A stretch of 64,000 nucleotides of DNA from Charina bottae (GCA_023362775.1 JALMGJ010000019.1:6016001-6080000); one strand, 5' to 3'. Shown: positions 11,638-22,259, counted from the stretch's first letter. The notes: generated by a model from the letters alone, not told the origin. Made by a program: numbers and translations.

Positions 11638-11892
11638 GATAGATGAACAAAAGAAATGGGAGAAAAGTTGTAAAAGCATTGCAAAAACCAGGGTACAAGC
11701 AATGGGGAGAAAGAAGAAAGAATAGAAGAAAAGGTGCTCCAGCAAGAACACTGGAGCCTGGTTGTAACAGAGAATCGAAAGAGCTGGTGAGACAAATATA
11801 TTCAGCCTTCCATTCAGAATCTTCCAGGGATGCCAGGAAATAAATTAACTGTGTTATTTCAGGAAGGGGAAAAAATAGTTCAGCAAAATGAA
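11638..11892 (+). repeat. About 252-bp dispersed direct duplication, source copy
   Basis: Runs from ctgatagatgaacaaaagaa to tagttcagcaaaatgaa. Nearly identical (two substitutions and one A-run length change noted) to 12545-12798. Open frames crossing it are matched in the duplicate and have no motif, so I regard it as non-coding. Confidence 0.95.
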
Positions 11893-12532
11893 AAGACTCT
11901 CAAAGAATGGCTGATACAAATCAGGTCCATTGAAAATGCCTGAAAAGAAAACTTCGGTAAGAGATCAGAATAGTGGATAGTCAGCATTTCTTTGTGCTAC
12001 AATAGTAAGAAGGTGGAGAAAGCCTATAGATCTCAAACAGTGGCTGGGTTTTCAATGTGCATCGCAAGAAGAGAATGGCAGAAATGTGTGTTTTCTAGCC
12101 TTTGATCAATTTATCAAAGACTTGTAATAGGAATGCTGCAAAGCTGTGATTTTTGTCTTCCATCTTATGAAAAGCACATATTCATCAATGCACATAGCTA
12201 CGCTGAGCAGACATAGATGTTAAAATATTGCTCCACTGGCTCTCAGCTATTATGGATCAATCCACGGGAAGATGAAGGTCTCTTCATTGAAGGTTAGGGA
12301 CCATAATCTACCATCTACTGTGGTTCAGTGCAGGTTGGTAGGTAGATGTTTTCTCCACTGCCCAATCTAGGGAAAGATACTTCCTCTTTCCTACAATGAG
12401 GCTGCAGCCCAGCATTTTTAAAATGAGGGGTTGATGCAACCTCACAAAATCTGATTGTGTGGAATGCTATTCTCAAGGTTTTCTCCAAAAATTCCATGCA
12501 AACAGAAATCTGGCCTTTTCATTGACCACCTT
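11893..12532. other. Unassigned spacer between duplicate copies
   Basis: No feature recognised. Confidence 0.45.
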
Positions 12533-12546
12533 TATAGCTGTATCTG

Positions 12547-12815
12547 ATAGATGAACAAAAGAAATGGGAGAAAAGTTGTAAAGGCATTGCAAAAACCAGG
12601 GTACAAGCAATGGGGAGAAAGAAGAAAGAATAGAAGAAAAGGTGCTCCAGCAAGAACACTGGAGCCTGGTTGTAACAGAGAATCGAAAGAGCTGGTGAAA
12701 CAAATATATTCAGCCTTCCATTCAGAATCTTCCAGGGATGCCAGGAAATAAATTAACTGTGTTATTTCAGGAAGGGGAAAAATAGTTCAGCAAAATGAAC
12801 TATTTTGCTGAACTA
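12547..12815 (+). repeat. Inserted duplicate with fold-back end, flanked by 14-bp direct repeat
   Basis: Copy of 11641-11892 whose right end turns back on itself: atagttcagcaaaat, loop gaact, attttgctgaactat, a perfect 15-bp inverted repeat. The unit lies between two copies of tatagctgtatctg (12533-12546 and 12816-12829), which look like a target-site duplication. Confidence 0.9.
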
Positions 12816-12829
12816 TATAGCTGTATCTG

Positions 12830-13084
12830 TTGCTACAGAAAATCACATTCAGCTGATTTTGCTTCAGCTTGGAATTGAAGTCTATACATTTAAAATATAA
12901 ATAACCTTAAATAAAGCATAGTTGTTGTTCTTTTTTTCTGCCCAGGTTGCATCTTATTTTACAATGAACGTTGCAATTTCTACAACATACAATACTTTAA
13001 AAAATATTTTACTGGTAGTAATGTCCAAATATTTAAAAGCTAAGGACTAACATCATAGAGGACTGTTTGTTTGAATATAACAAC
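12830..13084. other. Unassigned flank of the L2 element
   Basis: AT-rich; no feature recognised. The base composition changes sharply to GC-rich at about 13080 where the LINE begins. Confidence 0.45.
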
Positions 13085-13590
13085 TTGGAGTGATCCATTG
13101 GTTCCTTCCCAGGCAAGCGGCAGTGCGTTGGGTCCCTTGGTGTGAGTGCTGGCCCCTCAGTAGGTGAGAGATACTGGGTGGGGCTAGGAGTGTTTGTGTG
13201 TTTGAGTGCTCCCTGAGTGTTTCTCAGTGGGGTAGGAATGATTGAGATGCCCCTCCTCCACTAGTGAGAGGAGTTGAGGGGGGTACATAGTAAAAGTGTT
13301 AGTAGTGTTTGTTGGGGAGTGTTGGGATCCCAACAGTGCCAAGAGCGTGAGCTGGTGCACTGGGGGGGTCCCTCCACTGCCTAGGATTGAATGTGCTTGA
13401 GAGGATGAGTGTATGGTGCAAGGGACCGATGTTGAGACCCAGGACTTCCGGGGATTTGGGAGTGGAGGCTACCGACCTAGGAAGCTTGGGGGGCTGTAGG
13501 GCGGGCCAACTGATAAAAGTGGTGACGGGTCGGGGATGTTATAACGGGAACTGAAGGGCAGGCCATCATCGGGGAAGACGCCCCCGGTGT
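13085..13590 (+). promoter_or_regulatory. L2-like LINE 5' UTR, probable internal promoter region
   Basis: GC-rich leader rich in gtgagtg/gagtgtt motifs upstream of the first endonuclease codons. LINEs of this group start transcription from their own 5' UTR, so a promoter is inferred from position; no specific factor site is claimed. Confidence 0.45.
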
Positions 13591-16517
13591 TTGTTACCGG
13601 TGGCGTGTTCTGGCCCTCCAAGTTCATTCCCAGGCCCTGGACGACAGATCCTTGAGGGCCCTGGTCTCCGGCTGCTGCTTCTCAATGCCAGGTCGGTGAA
13701 CAACAAGGCCCCTCTCATATGCGATTTGATTGCAGAGGAGGGGGCAGACCTGGCTTGTATCACCGAGACCTGGCTGGGCCCTGAGGGAGGGGTTGCCCTC
13801 TCGGAAATGTGCCCAGCCGGGTTTCAGGTGTGGCACCAGCCGAGACACCGGGGCAGGGGAGGTGGGGTGGCGGTTGTCATCCGAGAGTCGCTAATGGCTC
13901 ACGGGCATTGCTCCACAAGTGGCCGGCTGTGAGACCGTTTTTTAAGTTGGGTTCCCGAGAACAGTTGGGGGTGTTGCTGCTGTACCAGCCTCCCTGCTGC
14001 GTAGCAACCTCCCTGCCTGAGCTGCTGGAGGCCATCTCGGGGCTGGCAGTGGAGTTCCCCAGACTTATGGTTTTGGGGGACTTTAATCTGCCGTCCCTGG
14101 GACGGGCCTCGGAAGCGGCCCGGGAGTTCATGGCTACCATGGCAGCCATGGGCCTGTCTCAGATAATTAGGGACCCGACTAGAGACAGTGGCCTCACTCC
14201 GGACTTGGTATTCTTGTCTGAGCAATGGCAAAGTGATCTGAGGGGAGAGTTAGACCTGTCCCAGTTGTCATGGTCAGACCACGCCCTGGTGACTCTGAGA
14301 CTCTCGTGCACCGCCCCACTCCGCAGGGAGGCGGGACCCATTCGACTGGTCCGCCCCCGGCGACTGATGGACCCTATGAGGTTTCAGAGGGAGCTGGGGA
14401 GTATACCCGAGGATCTGTTGCACGGTCCAGCAGAGGCCCTGGCGGCAGCCTGGAATAAAGAGGCCACCAGGGCCCTGGATAGGATCGCGCCTATGCGACC
14501 TCTCTTCCCTCATTCGACCCGTCACTCCCCGTGGTTTACGGAGGAATTGAGGGTTTTGAAGAGGGTTAAGAGACGTCTGGAGTGCCGCTGGAGGAAGACA
14601 AGGACTGAACCTGATCGGACACAAGCTAGAGCCGCTGTTAAGGCCTACCTTGTGGCGGTAAGAGCGGCGAAACGTGTATATTTCTCCGCTCTTATTGCCT
14701 CTGCAGAATGCCAACCGACGACCCTGTTTAAGATAACGAGATCTTTGTTAGGTCAATCTAAACCAGCGACCTATTTACAGGGTCGATCGGAGGAGTTTTC
14801 TGAGCATCTGCAAGAGAAAATCGCTCAGATTCATTCTAAGTTGGACTCTATGCGTGATACACGGTCTGGGGAGATGACGGAGACACGTACTTACTCTGTT
14901 ATCTGGGAACAGTTCGATCCTGTTGGACCTGAGGAAGTGGACAGAGTCCTCCGGATTGTGAAGGCCACCACGTGTTATCTAGACCCATGTCCCTCCTGGC
15001 TAGTAAAATCGGCTCGGGAGGTGACTTATGGTTGGGTCCAGGCGATGATCAGTGCATCTCTGGAGGAGGGGGTGTTCCCAGCAGCCTTTAAGGAGGCCCT
15101 GGTGCACCCCCTCCTCAAGAAGCCATCCCTGGACCCTACTGTTCTGGACAATTTTCGTCCAGTCTCCCACCTTCCCTTTTTAGGGAAGGTGGTGGAAAAA
15201 GTGGTGGCGTCGCAACTCCAGAGGATTCTGGATGAAACGGATTATCTAGACCCCTTTCAGTCAGGTTTCAGGCCGGGATATGGGACAGAGACTGCATTGG
15301 TCGCTCTTATGGATGATCTCTGGCAAGGACGGGATGGTGGTAGTGCATCCATCCTTATCCTTTTAGATCTCTCAGCGGCTTTTGATACCATCGACCATGG
15401 TATCCTTTTGGGACGGCTCAGGGAGTTGGGGGTGGGTGGTGTGGTGTTGCAGTGGTTCACCTCCTTCATCCAGGGCCATTCCCAATCAGTGATGATAGGG
15501 GAGGAGAGATCTGACCCACGGCCCCTCCTGTGTGGGGTGCCACAGGGTTCGGTGCTCTCCCCTCTCCTGTTTAACATCTATATGAAGCCGCTGGGTGAGA
15601 TCATCCGTCACCACGGGATGAAATACCATCTATATGCTGATGATACACAGCTGTATATTTCCATCCCGGGTGAAGTAAGTATTGCAGTTGCCACCCTGTC
15701 TCAGTGTCTGGAGGCTGTGGGGGCCTGGATGGGGAACAACAGGCTTCGACTGAACCCTAGTAAGACGGAGTGGCTGTGGATTGATGGCCGCTCGGGTCCT
15801 AGGAAGCTGTCATCTTTGGCTCTAGATGGGGTCGCACTACCCCATTCGGAGCCTGTGCGGAATCTGGGGGTTCTCCTGGACTCACGACTCCTGCTGGAAG
15901 AGCAGGTGGCAGTCATGGCCAGGAGGGCCTTTGCACAACTTCGGATTGTGCACCAGTTACGCCCTTTCCTGGACCGAGATGCCCTCCGAACAGTCACTCA
16001 TGCCCTCGTCATCTCCCACATAGACTATTGTAATGCGCTCTACATGGGGCTACCCTTGAGGAGTATCCGGAAGCTTCAGCTGGTCCAGAATGCGGCTGCG
16101 AGGACAATTATTGGGGCCAGAAGATCGGCCCATGTGACACCGTTGTTACGCGAGCTGCATTGGGTGCCAGTTTGCTTCCGGGTACAATTCAAGGTGTTGG
16201 TTATCACCTTTAAAGCCCTACATGGCATAGGACCAGGTTACCTGAGGGACCGTCTCATCCCCAGAACATCGACCCGTCCCACCCGTTCAGCTAGAGAGGG
16301 CTTGCTACGGACCCCATCGCTTAAAGAGTTTCACCTAGCGGGGTCCAGGAAGCGGGCCTTCTCTGCAGTGGCGCCCGCCCTTTGGAATATCTTACCCCCG
16401 GAGCTGAGGCTGATGTCCTCGCTCCCAGCCTTCCGGAAAGGCTTAAAGACCTGGTTCTGCCGTCTTGCCTGGGAGGGAAACGTCAACAGTTCCTCTTGGG
16501 GATGGCTGGCCCCTTGA
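13591..16517 (+). pseudogene. L2-like ORF2: AP endonuclease and reverse transcriptase, one frameshift
   Basis: Encodes the retrotransposition enzyme, which nicks target DNA and reverse transcribes the element RNA at the nick. The first part (13591 to about 13925) carries the N-terminal endonuclease motifs LLLLNARSVNNKA, DLACITETWLGP and GGGVAVVIRE. A frameshift near 13925 moves the reading into another frame, where it stays open to 16517 with LLYQPP, LMVLGDFNLPS and LSWSDHALVT (endonuclease), then the RT: NFRPVSHLPFLGKVVEKVV, FQSGFRPGYGTETAL, LLDLSAAFDTIDHG, GVPQGSVLSPLLFNIYM and YADDTQLYIS (codons 15633-15644). The C-terminal region is IDYCNALYMGLP, LHWVPVCFRVQFK and SWGWLAP. Catalytic RT residues are present. 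No separate ORF1 was seen. As read, the endonuclease is split, so this copy is defective unless the frameshift is a sequencing error. Confidence 0.92.
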
Positions 16518-16605
16518 AGCCTCCCAGTGACTTATTTTAATATTTTTCTTGGAATTTATATTTTGTATTTATGTAATTTTATATATTTTTAATCACTATT
16601 TTGCT

Positions 16606-16646
16606 GTGCACCGCCCAGGGTCCCCGTTGGGGGAGATGGGCGGTAA
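16606..16646 (+). promoter_or_regulatory. L2-like 3' terminal hairpin (RT recognition element)
   Basis: accgcccagggtcccc / ggggagatgggcggt can pair into a stem (cgccca with tgggcg; gtcccc with ggggag) just before the A/T-rich tail. The same structure closes the L2-like ends at about 21880, 33727, 43035 and the reversed ends at 8280 and 58250. A related form ends the tRNA-SINEs at 21.7 and 41.8 kb. A role as RT landing signal is inferred from its conservation. Confidence 0.6.
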
Positions 16647-16760
16647 TATAAATTTAATAAAATAAAATAAATAAAATAAAATAAATAATTTTCCTTTCCT
16701 AAATAAAATGAAGAAGACATTTTAGGAGCAGCATTTGAGTTCATGGCTTCCATAACCACA

Positions 16761-16801
16761 TCTCCCTCCCTCCCTCCCTCCCTCCCTTCCTTCCTTCCTT
16801 C
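16761..16801. repeat. (CCCT)n/(CCTT)n microsatellite
   Basis: Tandem ctccctccctccctccctcc then ttccttccttcctt. Confidence 0.95.
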
Positions 16802-17334
16802 TGATCTGAAAATGGGGAATATTAGATAAGTCCCTTGCCGTGGTCAGATGACTCTCTAATTGCCAAGGAGATGGCTGGTGCTACCAAAGTCTGCTGGGAG
16901 GATGGATTTATTTATTCAATCCATTCTAGGGACCTAACAGGTACTTTTGGTTTATAGGAGGCAGTTGTGGTCTTTCCCAAAGCATGGTAGAAAGTTCTAC
17001 TGAGGCTTTACAGTAGTCACATTCTGGAATCTTGAAAAGGATTGTACTGAGTGGCCTCTCCCATGTTTATCAAGGAGCTTCAGGAAGTGAGGCATCAGAG
17101 AGCAAGTCTAGCACAATGCGGGAGAAAGACAAAGAATGAATCTGACTGAACATGATCTTATTCTGTGGTGAGAATGGAAAAATGGCAATATTTATCCATT
17201 TTCATCACTTCCTTTTATCCTTTCCTCCACTTTTATCATTTTATCACTTTAAAGTGATCTGGGTCCTTTGGGGGAACAACGTGTTCAACAGCATTTGCTG
17301 GGTTATAGCAAAGAGTTTACGAGACATCTAGAGC
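16802..17334. other. Unassigned sequence
   Basis: No gene or repeat recognised. Confidence 0.4.
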
Positions 17335-17428
17335 CATGTTTTTCAACCTTGGCAGCTTTAAGGTGTGTCTTCAACTCCCAGAATTCCCCAGCCAGCATGC
17401 TTAAAGTTGCCAAGGTTGAGAAATGCTG
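17335..17428. mobile_element. Short palindromic MITE
   Basis: Inverted ends tttttcaaccttggcagc / gttgccaaggttgagaaa with an internal aactcccagaattccccagc. This resembles a common reptile fold-back element, probably hAT-derived. Only about 95 bp; no clear target-site duplication. A remnant of the same internal motif (cttgaattcccagaattcc) is at 54290-54365. Confidence 0.65.
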
Positions 17429-18529
17429 ACCTACAGGACAAAGTTGCTCAGACTCTTTCTGTATTGAATGCTAGCTGGGCAGATTCTGGTGAGGTGGCTG
17501 AGACTATATTGTGTAAGTTAATATAGGATGAGTTTTAGACTGTTGGTTCTGAAGAAGTGGACAGAGACCTCCACCTGTAGCTTGCATGCATGCCCTTCCT
17601 GGCTAGCGGAAGCCTCCATTGAAGTGATGGAAGGCTGAGTTAAGGCAATGGTGAATTGAGCTTTGGGGGAGGGGAATGGTGTCATCTACCTTGAAGAAGG
17701 TCTTGGTGCTTCCACTCCTCAAGAAGCTATAGCTCAGCTCAACAATTTTAGATAACTACTGACTGAACTCCAATTTTTGCTTTTGGGGGATGGTTGTTGA
17801 AAGGATGGTGGGGTGGCAGTTGCAGAGTGTTTTGGAGGAAACTGGTTATTTGGATTCTTCTCAGTCTGTGTTCCAATGCCTTGAGGCTGTGAAGGTCTGA
17901 TAGGGATAAACAAGATTAGGCTCAATCACAGCAAGACAGAGAAGCCCTCCAATTTCAGAGATACTCCATTCTTGGTTCTTGTCATGCTTCCCCATGTAGA
18001 GCTAGATGGTAATTTGGAGGTCCTCCTGGAATCACAACTCCTGCTTAAAGAGCAGGTGACAGATGTGGCTGAAAGGCTCTTGCCCAGATGCCTCTTGTGT
18101 GACCGTTATGGCCTTTCCTGGATTGGTAGTATTTGTTCATAGTCATGCATTCCTTGGTCATTTCTCATTGGGATTATTGCAATGAGTTTGGGTGAACTCA
18201 TTGCAATAATCTTGAAGACCCACCCAGAAGCTTGATTTGGTCCCATATGCAACAAATTGAGCAGCTATAGATAGTTTGGCGCACATGACATTTCTGTTTC
18301 AAGAACTGATTCCCCTGATATCAGATGGCCCGAACTCTATTAGCTTTTCATAAGCAATTAAGACCTGGGTGTTTCAGTGGCCTAAGGATCTAAGGTTGCC
18401 TAACTCCTCTTGGTTGGATGTGTATATAAGTTTCAGTTGTTCCCTGGCTTTGGAGTAAGTTATATTTTTATATGGTTGTGTTTTTAGTTATTAATCTCAT
18501 TGCCCTTTGAAGGTTTTGTAAGCACTTTG

Positions 18530-19072
18530 GGCGGGTAAGATGCCAGGCTTGTCGATCGGAAGTTCGCAAGTTCGGAGGTTCAAATCCCTAGCCCCGCGTG
18601 ACGGAGTGAGCTCCCACACTAGCCCCAGCTCTTGCCAACCTAGCAATTCGATAGCATGGAAATGCAAGTAGATTAGTGGGTATGTAGCTTGAATCATGTC
18701 AACTGGATTTCTATTTTCTCAGTGGAAACGTTTCGCTCCTTATCCAAGAAGCTCCTTCAGTCTGCTTCTTCAGACTGAAGAAGCTTCTTGGATAAGGAGC
18801 GAAACGTTTCCACTGAGAAAATAGAAATCCTGTTGACATGATTCAAGCTACAGACTGTTCCACCTGGATGACTGAGAACCTTCATCGATAGATTAGTGGG
18901 TACCACTTCGGTGGATAGGTAACAGAGTTCCGCGTGCGTCATGCCGGCCACATGACCATGGAAGTGTCTTCGGACAACGCTGGCTCTTCAGCTAACAAAC
19001 GGAGATGAGTGCCAGCCCCTAGAGTCGGACACGACTGCACAAATGTGCGGGGGGAACATTTACCTTTTTTTT
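18530..19072 (+). mobile_element. Sauria SINE, 5'-truncated, carrying a PLE-tail insertion
   Basis: tRNA-derived squamate SINE: gggtaagatgccaggcttgt (head), B-box-like ggttcaaatccctagc, tagcaattcg, taccacttcggtgg, cggacaacgctggct, and the BovB-like end agagtcggacacgactgcac with an acctttt tail. It lies between taagcactttg (18519-18529) and taagctctttg (19073-19083), an 11-bp TSD with one mismatch. The body is interrupted at 18683-18888. Confidence 0.9.
18683..18888 (+). mobile_element. Palindromic Penelope-like tail element, copy 1
   Basis: A 206-bp insertion inside the SINE, flanked by a perfect 14-bp TSD tagattagtgggta (18669-18682 and 18889-18902). It is almost wholly an inverted repeat: left arm tgtagcttgaatcatgtcaa..ccttcagtctg, loop cttctt, right arm cagactgaag..ttgacatgattcaagctaca. 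A single-copy tail, ccacctggatgactgagaac + cttcatcga, follows. The right arm holds CTGAAGA (18775-18781), 19 nt, then GAAAC (18801-18805). The tail and core resemble Penelope-like element ends. No coding capacity. Confidence 0.85.
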
Positions 19073-19190
19073 TAAGCTCTTTGGAGTCAAACATAATTGG
19101 AGTGGCTTATAAACCAAATAAGCAAGTAAGCAAGCAAGTAAGTAAATATATACATAGATAGATGCATAAATAAATATATAAAATCCAGCA

Positions 19191-21230
19191 ACAAATAGCA
19201 CCGTAAACTGCCATAGTACGGTTCTTTATAATCTTGTTTTCATATCTGCTAGTTGTACTAATCGAAGCTTAAATTGGCAAAAGGGGAAAAATGGGCCATA
19301 TTATAGAATTGTGAAACATGAAGACAAAGCAATGAAATTATACTTCAAGAAAAAACAAAATGAAGCTACAGTGTTCCCCAATCTCCCCAAATACCCACCT
19401 TCTTCCTCCCCTGTCTTTCCTTCTTTATGCTCACTTTCTGCTGCTGTCAAAAGCAAGGCCTTGAGAGGGCAACCCTCTGAATCTTGGCTCGAATGAAAGC
19501 CCCCTTGGAATGTTTGAATGCCCATAAAACTTCACATGGGCTCTAATCTCAGCTGCCGACAGTTCTGTGTGTTGGAAGCTGCCAGATTTTGGCACCGTTT
19601 CAAAACAATGGGAAAACACAAAAGCTCAAACTGTCAACACCTCTGTGCGTGAGCAGATGCACGGGGCTCAACAGAGTTAAAACACAATGGGGGGAAAGCT
19701 TCAGCTGTCAACAATCTTTGTGGAAGCAGATGCTCCCTTTTTGGCAGAGTTTGAATTAAGTAATAAACCGGATTCGGCCTCCCCCCTTACCCCTTGGCAT
19801 GTGAACAGGTGCCGCATTTGCTATTTATTGGCACACTATTTGAATATTGAAATCACCAAACACTAGGACATACACTGTAGGCCTAACTGTAGTGCAAACA
19901 CTTTCATATGTTTTCAGACACATATTTCTTGATGAGTTTTCCAAGGAGTTCCCAGATGCTTATTAAGATATTTCTCATTGCTTTTATGTATTATAATGTT
20001 TGCTTACTTGGTTGCTGTTGTTCATTGCCTTGAGACTTCAATGAAAAGAAAGAAGATATATTCTGAAAAGCAAGGGGGTTGTCTTCTCTTTCTGGATTAT
20101 CTCATAGTTTACACTAAAGATTTACACTAAGATTTACACTAAACCACCTGAACTGTTTTTGTTGGCTTGCGCACGAGTGGCCGTAGAGAGGCAAGTTGGA
20201 TTCTTTGATGGTTTGTGTGATGGGAATGCAAAACATCCAGCATTAATATGAGCAAATGAAACATCTGAACTTAAATGATTCTGGGCAGAATGTTCCTTGC
20301 TGAATTCTTATGTTCTCTTCAATAAGGTTGTGCAAATTAAGGCTGTCCTGACATCAGTACAATGCACATGTTTTCTCTCCTTAACTGATGATGGCGAAGG
20401 GAAAACTCCATCTATGGCAATTGTATGAAGACAGGAATAATTACACTAGACAATCTGAAGAGTACAATGGATATTGCACTGCAGTTTTTCTTTATCAATT
20501 ACAATTCTGTCCTTAACTTTTAATTTGCTAATGTTATTTCAAATTCACATCACTTATACCTTTTACTTATAAGATTTACACAGCATATGTAAACATGTTT
20601 ACCTATCCACTAGATATTGCTCTGCCAAAAAGGATAGCCCTTCAAAGAGAGAATGAGGTATATGGATACTATTTTGAAGAAGGAAGCAATTAATCAAAGC
20701 AGCAGACCTACCTCTGCTGATTCTTTCCTCCTCCTTCTCATCCAGGTGTTCTTCTCTGTTGAAAGCAAATTCTACATGTTCCAAATCAACATGTTTTCAA
20801 GAAGAAAAACAAAGAATTGCATGCTCTCAAGTTAATTTCCCATATTTCACTGGATAAGGGAAAGATACCCTTAAACAATGTATTTCAGGTGCGGAACTTT
20901 GCACTTTTTATTTTAGCAGCACTTATAGCAATAAGCCAGGATTATTATTGCTATATGGAGGGGAGATTGTAACAGAGAAAACAATGCCTTGTCCAACACA
21001 TAATACATTCATAGACAAGCACAAAATCTGGAGAAATCTCAGCTTGTAGTTTATATTCTTAGTTGCTAAGCTACATAGGATATTCTAAACAAGTTTATAT
21101 AGTCTGAGTACAAAGGATATAAGTGACCATTTAATAAGTAAGTGTTTACCATTACTATTTCTTATGAAAATGGTGCATATCTGTTACTGGATCTGTATCG
21201 TGAAATCCCTGGGCCCCTGTAATGCTCTGG
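19191..21230. other. Unassigned AT-rich sequence
   Basis: No gene or repeat family recognised. There is a small tandem of gatttacacta at about 20120. Short open frames have no motif support. Confidence 0.45.
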
Positions 21231-21246
21231 GTCAATAGGATTCATA

Positions 21247-21737
21247 GGATAAAGGGGCGCGGTGGCTCAGCGGGTTAAACCGCTGAGCCGTTAGTCTGCC
21301 AACCATAAGGTCGGCAGTTCGAATCCATGTGGCGGGGTGAGCTCCCATCACTAGCCCCAGCTCCAGCCCACCCAGCTGATCGAAAGCCACCGGCAAGTAG
21401 ATGAATGGGGACCACTCACGTGGGCCAATTTGCTGGCTTCCTTCTCGGAGGGTCACCCTCGGACCAAGAAGAAAGCTGGTCCCCGTGGATGACGGCGGAT
21501 CCCGAAAAACGACAACTTCCTGGACGTCAGCAGCCGGCTCAGAAGCAAAGGTTCCTGGGACATGTAGTCCGACCTGCGATTGAAGAGCCGGTTCCCTCAC
21601 CCCCTCCCTAACCGCGCGGGTAATAGAATATGACTGTATAAATAATATAATGTATGATGAATGTAAGCCACCTAGAGCCCTCCACTTAGGGAGGGGATAG
21701 GCGGGGTATAAATACAATAATAAATAAAAAATAAAAA
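21247..21737 (+). mobile_element. About 490-bp tRNA-SINE with L2-type 3' end, copy 1
   Basis: tRNA-like head ggggcgcggtggctcagcgg (A box) and cggcagttcgaatccatg (B box), then a long GC-rich body with ctggacgtcagcagccggct and ttcctgggacatgtagtccg. The L2-like terminus is gtaagccacctagagccctc / gaggggataggcggggtata followed by an (ATAA)n tail. It shares head, body landmarks and tail with 41335-41845, defining a family. The tail implies mobilisation by the L2-like RT (inference). Confidence 0.85.
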
Positions 21738-21957
21738 TAGTTCCTCCTGGGGGTGGCTTGCACTGTAGAGCCCTCCCTATGGAATAAGATCTTACCAACT
21801 TTGGATTTTATATTTATTTATTTCTATTTATAGTATTGGCTGTAATTTTATCTTTTATGGTTTTAATTCTGATTTTACTGTAAATCGCCCAGAGTCCCCC
21901 TTTGGGGGAGATGGGCAGTGATATAAATATAAATAAATAAATAAATTCAAGATCCTA
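21738..21957 (+). mobile_element. L2-like LINE 3' end
   Basis: gttcctcctgggggtggctt equals the last ORF2 codons (SSWGW) of the 63.6-kb copy. It is followed by the 3' UTR and the hairpin cgcccagagtcccc / ggggagatgggcag with an (AAAT)n tail. Confidence 0.85.
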
Positions 21958-21958
21958 G

Positions 21959-22251
21959 TTTCAAATCAAAATCTTTATTACAGCCTTTAAGCCAGAAAAC
22001 ACTACAATAAAAAAACATAAACCTATAATTAATAAAACTAAAAAGTAGACCTAAAATACAATAAAATGGAATCATGCAAATGGTGGCCCAAAATCAGGCA
22101 ACCTGGAAAGATACATCAGAGTCCTGGTCAGATAGAAGAAGTAAGAGAAAAGCATATAATGTCTACTTTTTAGTTTTATTAATTATAGGTTTATGTGTTT
22201 TTATTGTAGTGTGTTTTGGCCTAAAGGCCGTAATAAAGGTTATGATTTGAA
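21959..22251. repeat. Large inverted repeat of LINE-like 3' ends
   Basis: Arms of about 92 bp (21959-22050 and 22161-22251) separated by 110 bp. Left arm: tttcaaatcaaaatctttat..aaaaagtagac; right arm: gtctactttttagttttatt..tatgatttgaa. Each arm reads outward like a retroelement 3' terminus (aaaggccgtaataaaggtta + tgatttgaa), so two copies sit head to head. Arm identity is high, with a handful of mismatches. Confidence 0.88.
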
Positions 22252-22259
22252 TTACTGTT

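Larger units (their letters stand above)
13085..16695 (+). mobile_element. Nearly full-length L2-like LINE
   Basis: Non-LTR retrotransposon of the L2/CR1 group. It has a GC-rich 5' region of about 500 bp (13085-13590), one long ORF (endonuclease then reverse transcriptase) to 16517, a short 3' UTR, a terminal hairpin and a tail of aataaaataaa-type repeats. It is far less decayed than the other L2-like copies (182, 17520, 24985, 29826, 46195, 55110, 56765, 63085), so it is the youngest and serves as the reference here. The exact 5' edge is uncertain because no target-site duplication was found. Confidence 0.9.
17520..19190 (+). mobile_element. Old L2-like LINE copy, split by a Sauria SINE
   Basis: Heavily decayed. 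Recognisable pieces parallel the intact copy: gaagaagtggacagag (EEVD), tcctcaagaagct (LLKK), ctggttatttggattcttct (ETDYLDPFQ), gaggtcctcctgga (LGVLL), then the 3' UTR. The 3' UTR is broken at 18529 by the SINE and resumes at 19073 with a tail-like agtggcttataaaccaaata and (AAGC/AAGT)n. No reading frame survives. Confidence 0.7.

Noticed and set aside
11643..11843. Small basic protein encoded twice (also at 12551-12751)
   Set aside because: The repeated open frame is explained by the DNA duplication; no motif, and both strands are equally open.
18757..18951. Host open frame across the palindromic element
   Set aside because: It crosses the junction of two unrelated transposable elements and is accidental.
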